The notes below the pieces were generated by a model. It made no database searches and was not told the DNA's origin. It worked only from the letters and a program-made list of their open reading frames with translations. Shown one piece after another: positions 1 through 6,929 of a stretch of 64,000 nucleotides of DNA. Position 1 is the stretch's first letter, and every line of letters starts with the position of its first letter. The stretch comes from Massilioclostridium coli (GTDB lineage Bacteria > Bacillota > Clostridia > Oscillospirales > Ruminococcaceae), in contig NZ_FMIZ01000005.1 in NCBI RefSeq assembly GCF_900095865.1, positions 186,001-250,000 on the forward strand, given 5' to 3'. A program made the position numbers and the translations under genes.

Positions 1-2
1 TT

Positions 3-515
3 TTTGTAGATTTAGGCGCCTATGATGGGGATACCATTGCGGAGTTCCTACAATTTGTATCGGATTATCAGCATATTTATGCGCTAGAACCCGATGCAAA
101 AAATTTTAAAAAGCTGGAAAAGAACACCGCTCATTTAGAACGGATTACCCGTTATAATATGGCGGCATGGAACCAAACAGATACCCTGTATTTTAGCAAA
201 AAAGCTGGACGTAATTCTCGTTTATCCAATAAAGGGGTAGAAATTCCAGCAGATTCTGTTGATCACTTAATTCAGCAGCCGGTATCTATTTTAAAAATGG
301 ATATTGAGGGAACGGAGTCCAAAGCATTGGAAGGAGCTAAAAAAACTATTCAGCAATACCGGCCAAAACTATATGTGTGCGCTTACCACCGCAATGAGGA
401 TTTGTTCGCGTTACCATTGCAGATTATGGATCTCTGTCCAGATTATAAAATCTACCTCAGGCATCATCCTTACATACCTGCCTGGGAGACTAATTTTTAC
501 TGCATTCCAAAATAG
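3..515 (+). CDS. FkbM-family SAM-dependent methyltransferase, 5'-truncated by the window edge
   Basis: Only the C-terminal 170 residues are present; the open frame runs into the left edge, so the start codon lies outside. The first visible residues, FVDLGAYDGDTI, are the SAM-binding motif I of FkbM methyltransferases (VDxGAxxGD). They are followed by ALEPDAKNFKKL, the acidic motif that contacts the SAM ribose. Near the middle, ILKMDIEGTESKAL matches the conserved IKxDIEGxE signature of the family. FkbM proteins O-methylate sugars or polyketides and often sit in glycan loci, but the substrate cannot be inferred here. The next gene starts 9 bases after the stop with a good ribosome binding site, so the two may be co-transcribed. 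Family assignment is strong; function is generic. Confidence 0.85.
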   Translation, partial: FVDLGAYDGDTIAEFLQFVSDYQHIYALEPDAKNFKKLEKNTAHLERITRYNMAAWNQTDTLYFSKKAGRNSRLSNKGVEIPADSVDHLIQQPVSILKMDIEGTESKALEGAKKTIQQYRPKLYVCAYHRNEDLFALPLQIMDLCPDYKIYLRHHPYIPAWETNFYCIPK

Positions 516-523
516 GAGGATTT

Positions 524-772
524 ATGGAACGTTTGACAGAAAAAACAGAAACAGGCTATATTGTTGCTGACCCAATCCAGGCAGTAAATAAATTAGGCCG
601 TCTGGAAGATATGTATGAAGCACTCTGCGAAGAAAAACAAAAAATTGAACGGGATATGAAACAGCTTTCGGATAGTGGCAAAACCAAAACAGTTACTTAC
701 AAGCAATTGTTTGCCAATAAATTAACTGTTATCAATTTACTTTCCCGTTTTGAGGTGTATGGAAACGAATAA
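524..772 (+). CDS. Small phage-like protein of unknown function (82 aa)
   Basis: This small protein starts at an ATG preceded by AGGAGG (about 6 bases spacing), just after the FkbM gene. It begins MERLTEKTETGYIV and continues with a charged helical stretch containing LGRLEDMYEALCEEKQK, likely a short coiled coil. An opening MERLT followed by an LxxLED-type segment is common in small proteins of Clostridia phages and mobile elements, so a phage-derived origin is plausible. That comparison is from memory of the family, not from a search. There is no signal peptide or membrane segment. No function is assigned. An accessory or transferred origin would fit the unsettled character of the first 5 kb. 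Confidence 0.6.
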   Translation: MERLTEKTETGYIVADPIQAVNKLGRLEDMYEALCEEKQKIERDMKQLSDSGKTKTVTYKQLFANKLTVINLLSRFEVYGNE

Positions 773-1005
773 ATTTTGCACCACAAAAGAACAGAAACGA
801 TATCTGGTAGATTCATTTTATTTTTTTATATAAAAAATGTACTGATAAATCGCGATGGTGATTGATATAAATTATAACCTTTTATCTTTCTAATACGGAT
901 TGTTTATTAATATGATAGTGATCCTTAGTTCTAACTGACACCATTCTTTACAGTGAAATAAGGAGAACATTTCATAAAAATATAACAATTACTATATTAA
1001 AATAA

Positions 1006-1037
1006 CCCTGTAACGTATGAAACTACAGGGCTATTTT
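1006..1037 (+). terminator. Intrinsic terminator or leader attenuator hairpin
   Basis: CCCTGTA (1006-1012) pairs perfectly with TACAGGG (1024-1030) across an 11-base loop and is followed by CTATTTTTA. It lies 234 bases after the preceding gene and only about 20 bases before the start of the next one. It could therefore end the upstream transcript or attenuate the downstream methyltransferase. Confidence 0.6.
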
Positions 1038-1057
1038 TACGAAAAAGGAGATACATC

Positions 1058-1786
1058 ATGAAAGAAAACAAATAGGATGATAATAATTTTTTTCAAAAAT
1101 ATAGTCAGATGAATCGCTCTATCTATGGTTTAGAAGGTGCTGGGGAATGGAGCGAACTGCAAAAATTACTGCCTGATTTTCAGGGTAAACGGGTTTTGGA
1201 TTTAGGATGTGGATACGGCTGGCATTGCCTTTACGCTGCACAACATGGGGCGGAATTCGTACTTGGAATTGATCTATCGAAAAAAATGCTAGCAGTAGCC
1301 AAACAGAAAAATAAATTTCCACAAGTACACTATCAAAATTGTGCAATGGAAGATTTTGAGTTCCCAGCCAATGAATATGATGTCGTGATTAGCTCGTTAG
1401 CATTCCACTATATCGAAGATTTTGATGGTATTGTAAATAGTGTTTTCCGCAGTTTAACTAATGGAGGAGTATTTGTTTTTTCGGTAGAACATCCAACCTT
1501 TACTGCGTATGGAACACAGGATTGGTACTATGACAAAAGCGGAAAAATTCTCCATTTTCCAGTTAATAACTATTATTATGAGGGAAAACGGGAAGCCGTT
1601 TTTTTAGGGGAAAAAGTAACCAAATACCACCGCACACTCACCACATATCTGAATACATTATGGGATCATGGCTTCCAAATCCAACGGGTTGTAGAACCAC
1701 AGGCACCAGAAAATAGAATGGATCAGCCTGGCATGAAAGAGGAAATGAGGCGGCCAATGATGCTGCTGGTATCTGCAAAAAAATAG
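1058..1786 (+). pseudogene. Class I SAM-dependent methyltransferase interrupted by an in-frame amber codon at codon 6
   Basis: The natural start appears to be the ATG at 1058, preceded by AAAGGAG with 8 bases spacing. That frame reads MKENK, then TAG (1073-1075), then DDNNFFQKYSQMNRSIYG and on through a complete methyltransferase. From memory of the family, homologues start MKEN-x-Y-D-D with FF and YSQM following, so the TAG probably replaced a tyrosine codon. Motif I is VLDLGCGYGWHCLYAA and motif post-I is VLGIDLS. A later segment, DVVISSLAFHYIEDF, matches the usual post-motif region. An internal ATG at 1109 could allow a 225-residue product but has no ribosome binding site and would lose the conserved N-terminal helix. 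Alternatives are readthrough or a sequencing error. The pentapeptide gene follows 9 bases downstream, in the same likely transcript. Confidence 0.75.
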
Positions 1787-1795
1787 GAGGTAGTC

Positions 1796-2407
1796 ATGTT
1801 TTCAGAAGAGCATTATACAAATATGGATTTTTCCAATCAAGTCATAGAAGAAATGGAATTAAGTCGAAAAAAGTTTACTCATTGTCGTTTTATAGGAGCT
1901 GATTTTTCCGATGTTTCTATTTGTTACCATTGTGAATTTGATAATTGCAATTTTTCATCCGCAATATTGAGTAGTGTCCATTTCAAAAATTGCATCTTTT
2001 TGAATTGCAGGTTTCGTTTTGCAAACCTTTTTGCAGTTAATTTTGATGGATGTAAAATGATTGGGTCCAGCTTAATGGATACGGATTGTAGTTTAGTATC
2101 TATTACAGATGGAGATTGGTCGTACACTGAAATGCGTTTTTTAGAGTTTGATAAACAAATGATAGAAAGGGTTAATTTTACTGGCTCAGATTTTACAGGG
2201 ACGAGTTTTATCCGGTGTATCCTATCAGAATGTAATTTTACAGATATCATTACTCATAATCTAAGCTTTCGTCATTCAGATATCAGGACATCTCATCTTG
2301 GGCTTGATCAAAATTCATTGCTCTCGATTGATTTTCAAAACACAAAGGTGGATTTACAACAATGTATTCTATTGGCAGAAGCTATTGGAGCAACATACTC
2401 CCCTTAA
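1796..2407 (+). CDS. Pentapeptide-repeat protein, Qnr-like (203 aa)
   Basis: The gene starts at an ATG preceded by AGGAGG with 5-6 bases spacing. The whole protein is made of five-residue repeats with Phe, Leu or Cys at the central position, for example FSNQV, FTHCR, FIGAD, FDNCN, FKNCI, FDGCK, FTGSD, FTGTS and CNFTD. Such repeats fold into a right-handed quadrilateral beta helix. Length (203 against about 218), a short interruption near residues 105-120 and a C-terminal helical dimer-like tail (VDLQQCILLAEAIGATY) resemble Qnr and MfpA proteins. Those mimic DNA and protect gyrase from fluoroquinolones. Whether this one acts on gyrase is inference; many chromosomal pentapeptide proteins have unknown targets. 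It is cytoplasmic, with no signal peptide. It follows the methyltransferase closely and is ended by a strong terminator. Confidence 0.8.
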   Translation: MFSEEHYTNMDFSNQVIEEMELSRKKFTHCRFIGADFSDVSICYHCEFDNCNFSSAILSSVHFKNCIFLNCRFRFANLFAVNFDGCKMIGSSLMDTDCSLVSITDGDWSYTEMRFLEFDKQMIERVNFTGSDFTGTSFIRCILSECNFTDIITHNLSFRHSDIRTSHLGLDQNSLLSIDFQNTKVDLQQCILLAEAIGATYSP

Positions 2408-2423
2408 AGAATACATATAAAAA

Positions 2424-2451
2424 GAGGTATCCAACTGGATACCTCTTTTTT
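2424..2451 (+). terminator. Intrinsic terminator after the pentapeptide gene
   Basis: GAGGTATCC and GGATACCTC form a 9-bp perfect stem with a 4-base loop, followed by six T residues. It ends the plus-strand transcript just before the converging RNase P RNA gene. Confidence 0.9.
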
Positions 2452-2480
2452 CACCATATCATGGTTTGGGGTTCTAGAAA

Positions 2481-2815
2481 ACGCGACCAGACCTATAAGC
2501 CGAGTTCTGTTTTTGTGACAATCTATCTTGGTACTATATTGCTATAGCACTCCAGCCATCCGTCGGGAGCGTCGAGCCAACGATAGCCTCCCAGTCGATG
2601 TTGCATCGGATAGGGTTTACATGGCAGCAGGGTTCCCCCTGCTCCGGTGAGCTCTTACCTCGCCTTTCCATCCTTACCGGATTGCTCCGGCGGTATCTTT
2701 CTGTTGCACTTTCCCTAGAGTCGCCTCCGCCTGCCGTTAGCAGGTACCCTGCTCTGTGATGCTCGGACTTTCCTCACCGTAATTGTACAGCGCTGCCACA
2801 CAGTCTGCTCGCATT
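2481..2815 (-). ncRNA. rnpB: RNase P RNA (bacterial, catalytic subunit)
   Basis: Read on the minus strand, the element begins with GCGAGCAGACTGTGTGGCAG and ends with CAGAACTCGGCTTATAGGTC, the characteristic conserved 3' end of bacterial RNase P RNA. Internal hallmarks include the GAGGAAAGTCCGAGC segment (P4 5' strand region) and the late CAGGGTACCTGCTAACGG region. The length of about 335 nt fits. The RNA cleaves the 5' leader from pre-tRNAs together with the RnpA protein. A near-consensus promoter sits at the right distance for transcription to begin at about base 2813. The RNA lies between convergent plus-strand genes and the bofA gene, which is upstream on the same strand. Exact ends are estimated to within about 10 bases. 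Confidence 0.95.
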
Positions 2816-2819
2816 TAAC

Positions 2820-2848
2820 AGTATACCTGAAATAAAGGATAGTGTCAA
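2820..2848 (-). promoter_or_regulatory. Sigma-A promoter of rnpB
   Basis: On the minus strand a perfect -35 TTGACA (2848-2843) and a -10 TATACT (2825-2820) are separated by exactly 17 bases. Transcription would start about 7 bases downstream, at the 5' end of the RNase P RNA. Confidence 0.9.
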
Positions 2849-2853
2849 ATTGT

Positions 2854-3090
2854 TTAAAAGATCTGGTTAAAGATTGCCACCGTAGCCACGCCCGGAATCC
2901 CTAATATCGCTGAGATTGCCAATGTAGCATAATTAATTGCCAATACTCCTGAGGTAACCCCATTTACCACAAATAGCGCGGCAATGCCAGAGATACTTCC
3001 CAATAAAAACGACCTAACAGGTTTTTTCCTGTGTTTGTAGTAAAATACCATAATGATTGCCAACAGGCTGAGTACGATCCAAACAACCAT
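2854..3090 (-). CDS. bofA: BofA-family pro-sigma-K processing inhibitor-like membrane protein (78 aa)
   Basis: The start ATG is preceded by GAGGAGG with 9 bases spacing. Residues 1-18 and about 27-75 are hydrophobic, giving three likely membrane segments. The C-terminal motif SAILGIPGVATVAIFNQIF matches the conserved end of the BofA family (SGxLGIPG), and an earlier VNGVTSGVLAIN segment fits as well. In Bacillus, BofA holds the SpoIVFB protease inactive in the outer forespore membrane until SpoIVB signals from the forespore. A spoIVB gene is present in this window at about 12.5 kb, so both sides of that checkpoint exist here. The DUF2508 partner lies directly upstream, as in the yaaL-bofA arrangement of Bacillus. 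The length is slightly short of the usual 85-90 residues. Confidence 0.85.
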   Translation of the reverse strand: MVVWIVLSLLAIIMVFYYKHRKKPVRSFLLGSISGIAALFVVNGVTSGVLAINYATLAISAILGIPGVATVAIFNQIF

Positions 3091-3367
3091 TTTGTTTAAC
3101 CTCCTCTTTTACGTCCACATACTCATTATAACGGAGGCCTTGTGCTTTGGCTTGTTTGACCAAATAGTTATATTTTACTTCTAATGACTCAATCTGAAAA
3201 ATACAGGCATCAATTAAATCCAGATTTACCAAGCAGTCAAAATGGTTTTGGGCAGCCAACAATTGCAGTTTGGTATCCCTGATTTCCTCCAGCAATGGCG
3301 GGGTAGTTTCCTGATCTTTACCGACCAATTTGTATAGTTTCGCTCTGATAGATTGAATAAACTCCAT
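3014..3367 (-). CDS. DUF2508 (YaaL-like) protein, 117 aa, overlapping bofA
   Basis: The chosen start is the ATG at 3367, which has GGAG 9 bases upstream; an earlier in-frame start at 3442 would add 25 residues but has no comparable site. Residues about 20-75 carry the family pattern: LLEEIRDTKLQLLAAQNHFD, then a segment ending DLIDACIFQIESLEVKYNYL, then VKQAKAQGL. YaaL proteins are small helical proteins of unknown role encoded beside bofA in many spore formers. The last 25 or so codons overlap the start of bofA by 77 bases in another reading frame. That is unusually long and includes a tail beyond the normal family end. Co-transcription with bofA is almost certain. Confidence 0.75.
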   Translation of the reverse strand: MEFIQSIRAKLYKLVGKDQETTPPLLEEIRDTKLQLLAAQNHFDCLVNLDLIDACIFQIESLEVKYNYLVKQAKAQGLRYNEYVDVKEEVKQNGCLDRTQPVGNHYGILLQTQEKTC

Positions 3368-3492
3368 TATGATCAACTCCGTTAACATCAATTTATGCAG
3401 ATAGTATGGGCAAATAGTACAATCGTATACAGTTATTTCCAAACAAAAATAAAATATTGGCGCTTTTCACGATTTTACCCGTTCCAATATGG

Positions 3493-3521
3493 TTGTTTTC
3501 GACTATACGGTGTGATATAAT
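3493..3521 (+). promoter_or_regulatory. Sigma-A promoter for the rhomboid-like gene
   Basis: A -35 TTGTTT (3493-3498) and a consensus -10 TATAAT (3516-3521) are 17 bases apart, on the plus strand. The gene start at 3573 is about 45 bases beyond the expected transcription start. Confidence 0.75.
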
Positions 3522-3572
3522 AAACAACATAACTTGCTCGTTACGATTATTTTGATGGGAGGGGCCACCTTT

Positions 3573-4298
3573 ATGAAAATATTAGATAAAATGGAACGGA
3601 AGTTTGGAAGGTTTGGAATTCCAAACCTTATGTTGTATCTTGTCATTGGAAATTTATTGGTATATATTTTTGATATTTTCTTTGTTCTAAAGGCAGGTAC
3701 TACTTTTAGCCAATACCTTTATTTTTCTCCTGCCCTGGTTATGCAGGGGCAAATTTGGAGGATTATTACCTTTGTTTTTGTTCCGCCTAATTCCTCTTTG
3801 GTGTTTATTGCGTTTACTCTATATTTTTACTATTTTATTGGAGTTAGCCTAGAACGGGAATGGGGTAGTTTTCGGTTTACCGTTTATTATTTAACTGGTA
3901 TGGTTGCCACAATTATTGGAGGATTTATCTCTTATTTCCTTCCAGTTGGTGGAGGAATTTCCGATATTATGGCTGTTTTATCCATGTCAACGATATCAGC
4001 TACCTATTTAAATCTCTCTTTGTTCTTTGCGTTTGCCACACTGTATCCAGACCATAAATTGCTATTATTCTTTTTTATTCCAATCAAAGTAAAATACCTG
4101 GCATTTGCGGATGCTGTAATTTTCCTGTATTCTTTGATTGTATACCCTTGGCCAGTAAAAATTAGTATTATTATGGCAATCTTAAACTATTTATTATTCT
4201 TTGGACCGGATTTTATCCGTACCCTCAAATTAAAAGCCCAAGTACGCAAAAACCGGAAAAATTTTCAGCAAAAAATGGATAATACCTGGAATCGATAA
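3573..4298 (+). CDS. Rhomboid-like multi-pass membrane protein lacking the catalytic GxSG motif
   Basis: The start is the ATG at 3573, behind GGGAGG with about 10 bases spacing; a TTG 39 bases earlier keeps the frame but is less likely. The protein has an N-terminal amphipathic segment (DKMERKFGRFG), then about six hydrophobic segments and a basic C-terminal tail. The layout and the motif GVSLEREWGSFRFTVYYLTG match rhomboid intramembrane proteases at the L1 loop and third helix. Where an active rhomboid has GxSGxxxG, this sequence has a stretch around AVLSMSTISATYLNLSLFFA with no such motif. No helix-6 catalytic histidine is evident either. I infer an inactive, pseudorhomboid-type member, whose relatives act by binding rather than cleaving membrane proteins. 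It has its own promoter. Confidence 0.65.
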   Translation: MKILDKMERKFGRFGIPNLMLYLVIGNLLVYIFDIFFVLKAGTTFSQYLYFSPALVMQGQIWRIITFVFVPPNSSLVFIAFTLYFYYFIGVSLEREWGSFRFTVYYLTGMVATIIGGFISYFLPVGGGISDIMAVLSMSTISATYLNLSLFFAFATLYPDHKLLLFFFIPIKVKYLAFADAVIFLYSLIVYPWPVKISIIMAILNYLLFFGPDFIRTLKLKAQVRKNRKNFQQKMDNTWNR

Positions 4299-4417
4299 TC
4301 ATAAAAATAGATGGCGGACTCTATTTGCGGTTGGATATTGAAAAACCACCAGAAAATAACAGAAAAATTCCAATTGTCCGGTTATCAATGATAAGCAAGG
4401 GTAAAGGAGGCCTACAA

Positions 4418-4693
4418 ATGGATGAAATACTATGCCGTCTGTTAGAAGATGCTCTGCACCATCCCGAATTAAAACAGAAATTGCTGCAAACGGAACAGGC
4501 AGATGATCCAATGGATGCCTTTTGTCAGCTGGCAACACAATTGGGGTATCCCATTAACATCGGCGATTTATTTGCTATGGGACAAGATTATCACGATAAT
4601 CTGATGAAAAGCGTCAATGGTGGCGGAGTAGAAACACCGGACGGATGGGATGACGCATACGAACAATTTTTTGCTGCATTGCATACAAAATAG
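4418..4693 (+). CDS. Small Nif11-like protein with a C-terminal GGG-containing segment (91 aa)
   Basis: The start is the ATG at 4418, with AAAGGAGG 7 bases upstream; a longer frame from 4325 lacks such a site. The first 60 residues form a helical domain (LEDALHHPELKQKLLQTEQ, then LGYPINIGDLFAMG). This resembles Nif11-like leader domains, in which a conserved xGxxIxxxDL follows the helix. It continues SVNGGGVETPDGWDDAYEQF, so a run of three glycines follows the helical part, as at double-glycine cleavage sites of peptide leaders. No modification enzyme or peptidase-transporter is nearby, and the residues after the glycines are acidic and aromatic rather than Cys/Ser/Thr-rich. I therefore do not call it a natural-product precursor. 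It is cytoplasmic with no known partner. Confidence 0.6.
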   Translation: MDEILCRLLEDALHHPELKQKLLQTEQADDPMDAFCQLATQLGYPINIGDLFAMGQDYHDNLMKSVNGGGVETPDGWDDAYEQFFAALHTK

Positions 4694-4699
4694 CAAAAA

Positions 4700-4731
4700 C
4701 AGGCATGGTGAGTTACCATGCCTGTTTTTTT
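4700..4731 (+). terminator. Intrinsic terminator after the Nif11-like gene
   Basis: CAGGCATGG and CCATGCCTG pair perfectly over a 7-base loop, followed by seven T residues. It begins 6 bases after the stop codon. Confidence 0.9.
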
Positions 4732-5167
4732 ATTGTAGCTTTAGCGAGGAACTCTCCGCTATGCGGGTGAGATTCAAGCTTAACCAAAGGAATATCTTTT
4801 CTGGTATAACGGTGATTGTTCCATTCTTCTCTTTTAGGGATGATCGTAACTATAGCTTTTACTTCAGTTACTAGAGCAATAAACTGTGAATGAAAGTATC
4901 TAAAATAAATAAAACTTTATTAAAAGGGGAATTATGCGTTTACGAACGATCAAATAATCAATCTGTGGTGATTTGTTGGCATTTCTCGTGAGACCTTTTT
5001 TATTTTCTTCCAAGTTTTTATCCATGCCATTTGTTATCCAATGATTTTGACCGTATTTTTGTATGGCACAATCTCTAATTTTACGAAAGGCCAACAAAAA
5101 ATGCTTTTGATACAAATCCAAAATATTCTATGATAAGAGAAACATGAAAGGTTTATAATAAAAAATT
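4732..5167. other. Gene-free, AT-rich stretch with one IS605-end-like hairpin
   Basis: No open frame here has a ribosome binding site and a recognisable protein; two minus-strand frames (4900-5121 and 5034-5282) look like chance. Bases 4749-4775 form a strong hairpin around CCGCTATGCGGG, ending GAGATTCAAGC. That resembles the right end (omega-RNA 3' hairpin) of IS200/IS605 TnpB elements. No tnpB is next to it, so if real it is a remnant. The rest shows nothing I can name. Confidence 0.4.
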
Positions 5168-5214
5168 CCTTTTTGGTGTGTTTGCTATCTGACAACAACA
5201 AAACACCAAAAAGG
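5168..5214 (-). terminator. Intrinsic terminator of the flippase/phosphoglycosyltransferase operon
   Basis: CCTTTTTGGTGT (from 5168) and ACACCAAAAAGG (to 5214) form a 12-bp stem. On the minus strand it is followed by AATTTTTTATT, so it acts leftward and ends the operon whose last gene stops at 5391. The plus strand has no T-run behind it. Confidence 0.75.
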
Positions 5215-5390
5215 AGAATATAAATCGATAAATCATCATATTGGAACAACAAAGAATGACCTATCTTTATGTTCAAATACAATTGCAGATTAAATATAAT
5301 TCTTTTAAAATCACATTGTTTTACCTGTTAATACCAAAACAAAAGGGAATCTCATAGAGAGTACAACCTTTATAAGCATATAGATAATAG

Positions 5391-6911
5391 TTATTTTGGT
5401 TTGTCGGATGGTTTGGTTGCCCCCTTATCAATTTCCTCTAAAATAGTATTGATATCATCATCCTGCTGTGTAACGCCTTCTGTGCTGTCTTTCTTTAAAA
5501 AGACTATCATGGTTTGTAAAATCAGCTTAATATCCAACCAAATTGAATATTGGGCAATATACTCCAAATCCAGCGCCAATTTATCTTTTGGCGTTGTATT
5601 GTATTTACTCATAATCTGAGCTAATCCAGTTAAGCCGGCTTTTACTTTCAAACGGTACCGGAACTCTGGCAGCTCTTTTTCATATTCTTTCGCAATTACT
5701 AAACGTTCTGGACGAGGCCCCACAACACTCATATCTCCTTTTAGAATATTGAATAGCTGTGGCAGTTCATCTAAACGGAATCGGCGCAATATTTTTCCTA
5801 CTGGAGTGATGCGGTCATCATTTTCAGTCGATAACATAGCACCCGTGTTTTTCTCCGCATCTACAATCATGGAACGGAATTTAAGTACATTAAATTCTCT
5901 GCCGCCTTTGGTCAAACGTGCTTGTTTATAAAAGACAGGACCTCGGTCATAAATTTTAATAGCCAAAGCGGAAATAATCATAAACGGGCTGCTAAGGAGG
6001 ATCATAATCACAGCGAAAATAATATCGCAAATCCGCTTGATAATCATCTGCTCAAAACTCATACTTTGTTTTGTAGAAGCAAACATAGCGGTATCATCCA
6101 CTACTACATGGCTGGCATGATTTAAAATAATATCCGAAACATCCGGCAATATATAGATATTCTTATTATGCGCATAACAGTATTCCACCTGACGGGTGCG
6201 TTCATTTTTGGGAACATCTAAAAAGAAAATAGTGCTATGCCCTAACAGTGCCCCTTTGATATCCGGATCATCGTATTTGATCAGCCGGTTAATCCTCCAC
6301 TGTTTTTTATACTTTTGGATTTTTGGAATCACGGTCGGCAGCAAACTTTCATCCTGATATACAATCAAAGATTTTTGAGGATGGTTGATTTTGAAGTAAA
6401 CAAAATTTCCAAAATAGGAAAAGATATAAAGCAACAATACCTGTAGCACAAATACGATAACCAATAACCCCAATCCCGGCAATACACGGGTGGTAAAATA
6501 GTACTGTAGGAAGTATTTCATCGGAATATCCTGCAAAGGCGGAATAACAGATAAATTCAAGTGGTTGTCCGCAAAATTATGGATTTGTGTAGTACTCAAT
6601 CCCATAATATACATTTCCAGAAAGGTAATGATATCTGCCATTAAAGTTGCCAACAGCATAGAGTTGACAATTTCTTTACTTTTCTTCTCACCAACTGAAA
6701 ATCCACCATAAATACGGATAAATAACAGAATGGCTACCACAAAAGTTCCATATGATATGATGGATGTACGGTTAAACACACGTAATTCCGGTATCAAATA
6801 AGAATATACTCCAAAAAAAGCTACAAATAAACTGACAAGCATAATTGTCTTAATAGCAAATAAAACGGTATTTTCACAGCGCCGTATTATATATTTGAGT
6901 TTGCGATTCAC
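5391..6911 (-). CDS. Polyprenyl glycosylphosphotransferase (priming sugar-1-phosphate transferase), 506 aa
   Basis: The gene begins with GTG, behind GGGAGGTG with about 7 bases spacing. Residues 1-175 contain five predicted membrane segments. A soluble nucleotide-binding-like middle part follows. The C-terminal half (from about 285) is the bacterial sugar transferase domain: a membrane hairpin, then RGPVFYKQARLTKGGREF, LKFRSM, RRFRLDELPQLFNILKGDMS, VVGPRPE and KAGLTGLAQ. These are the classic signatures of WbaP/CpsE/EpsE-type enzymes, which move a sugar-1-phosphate from a nucleotide sugar to undecaprenyl phosphate to begin surface polysaccharide assembly. It lies 18 bases downstream of the flippase gene in the same operon. 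No glycosyltransferases or polymerase accompany it, so the glycan is likely completed by genes elsewhere. The sugar cannot be deduced. Confidence 0.9.
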   Translation of the reverse strand: MNRKLKYIIRRCENTVLFAIKTIMLVSLFVAFFGVYSYLIPELRVFNRTSIISYGTFVVAILLFIRIYGGFSVGEKKSKEIVNSMLLATLMADIITFLEMYIMGLSTTQIHNFADNHLNLSVIPPLQDIPMKYFLQYYFTTRVLPGLGLLVIVFVLQVLLLYIFSYFGNFVYFKINHPQKSLIVYQDESLLPTVIPKIQKYKKQWRINRLIKYDDPDIKGALLGHSTIFFLDVPKNERTRQVEYCYAHNKNIYILPDVSDIILNHASHVVVDDTAMFASTKQSMSFEQMIIKRICDIIFAVIMILLSSPFMIISALAIKIYDRGPVFYKQARLTKGGREFNVLKFRSMIVDAEKNTGAMLSTENDDRITPVGKILRRFRLDELPQLFNILKGDMSVVGPRPERLVIAKEYEKELPEFRYRLKVKAGLTGLAQIMSKYNTTPKDKLALDLEYIAQYSIWLDIKLILQTMIVFLKKDSTEGVTQQDDDINTILEEIDKGATKPSDKPK

Positions 6912-6929
6912 TCAATTACACCTCCCAGT

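Noticed and set aside
2362-2547. 61-codon frame across the pentapeptide gene terminator
   Set aside because: It spans a terminator and the 3' end of the RNase P RNA gene, so it is chance.
4900-5282. Minus-strand open frames of 73 and 82 codons in the spacer after the Nif11-like gene
   Set aside because: No ribosome binding site, no recognised domain, and one crosses the operon terminator hairpin.
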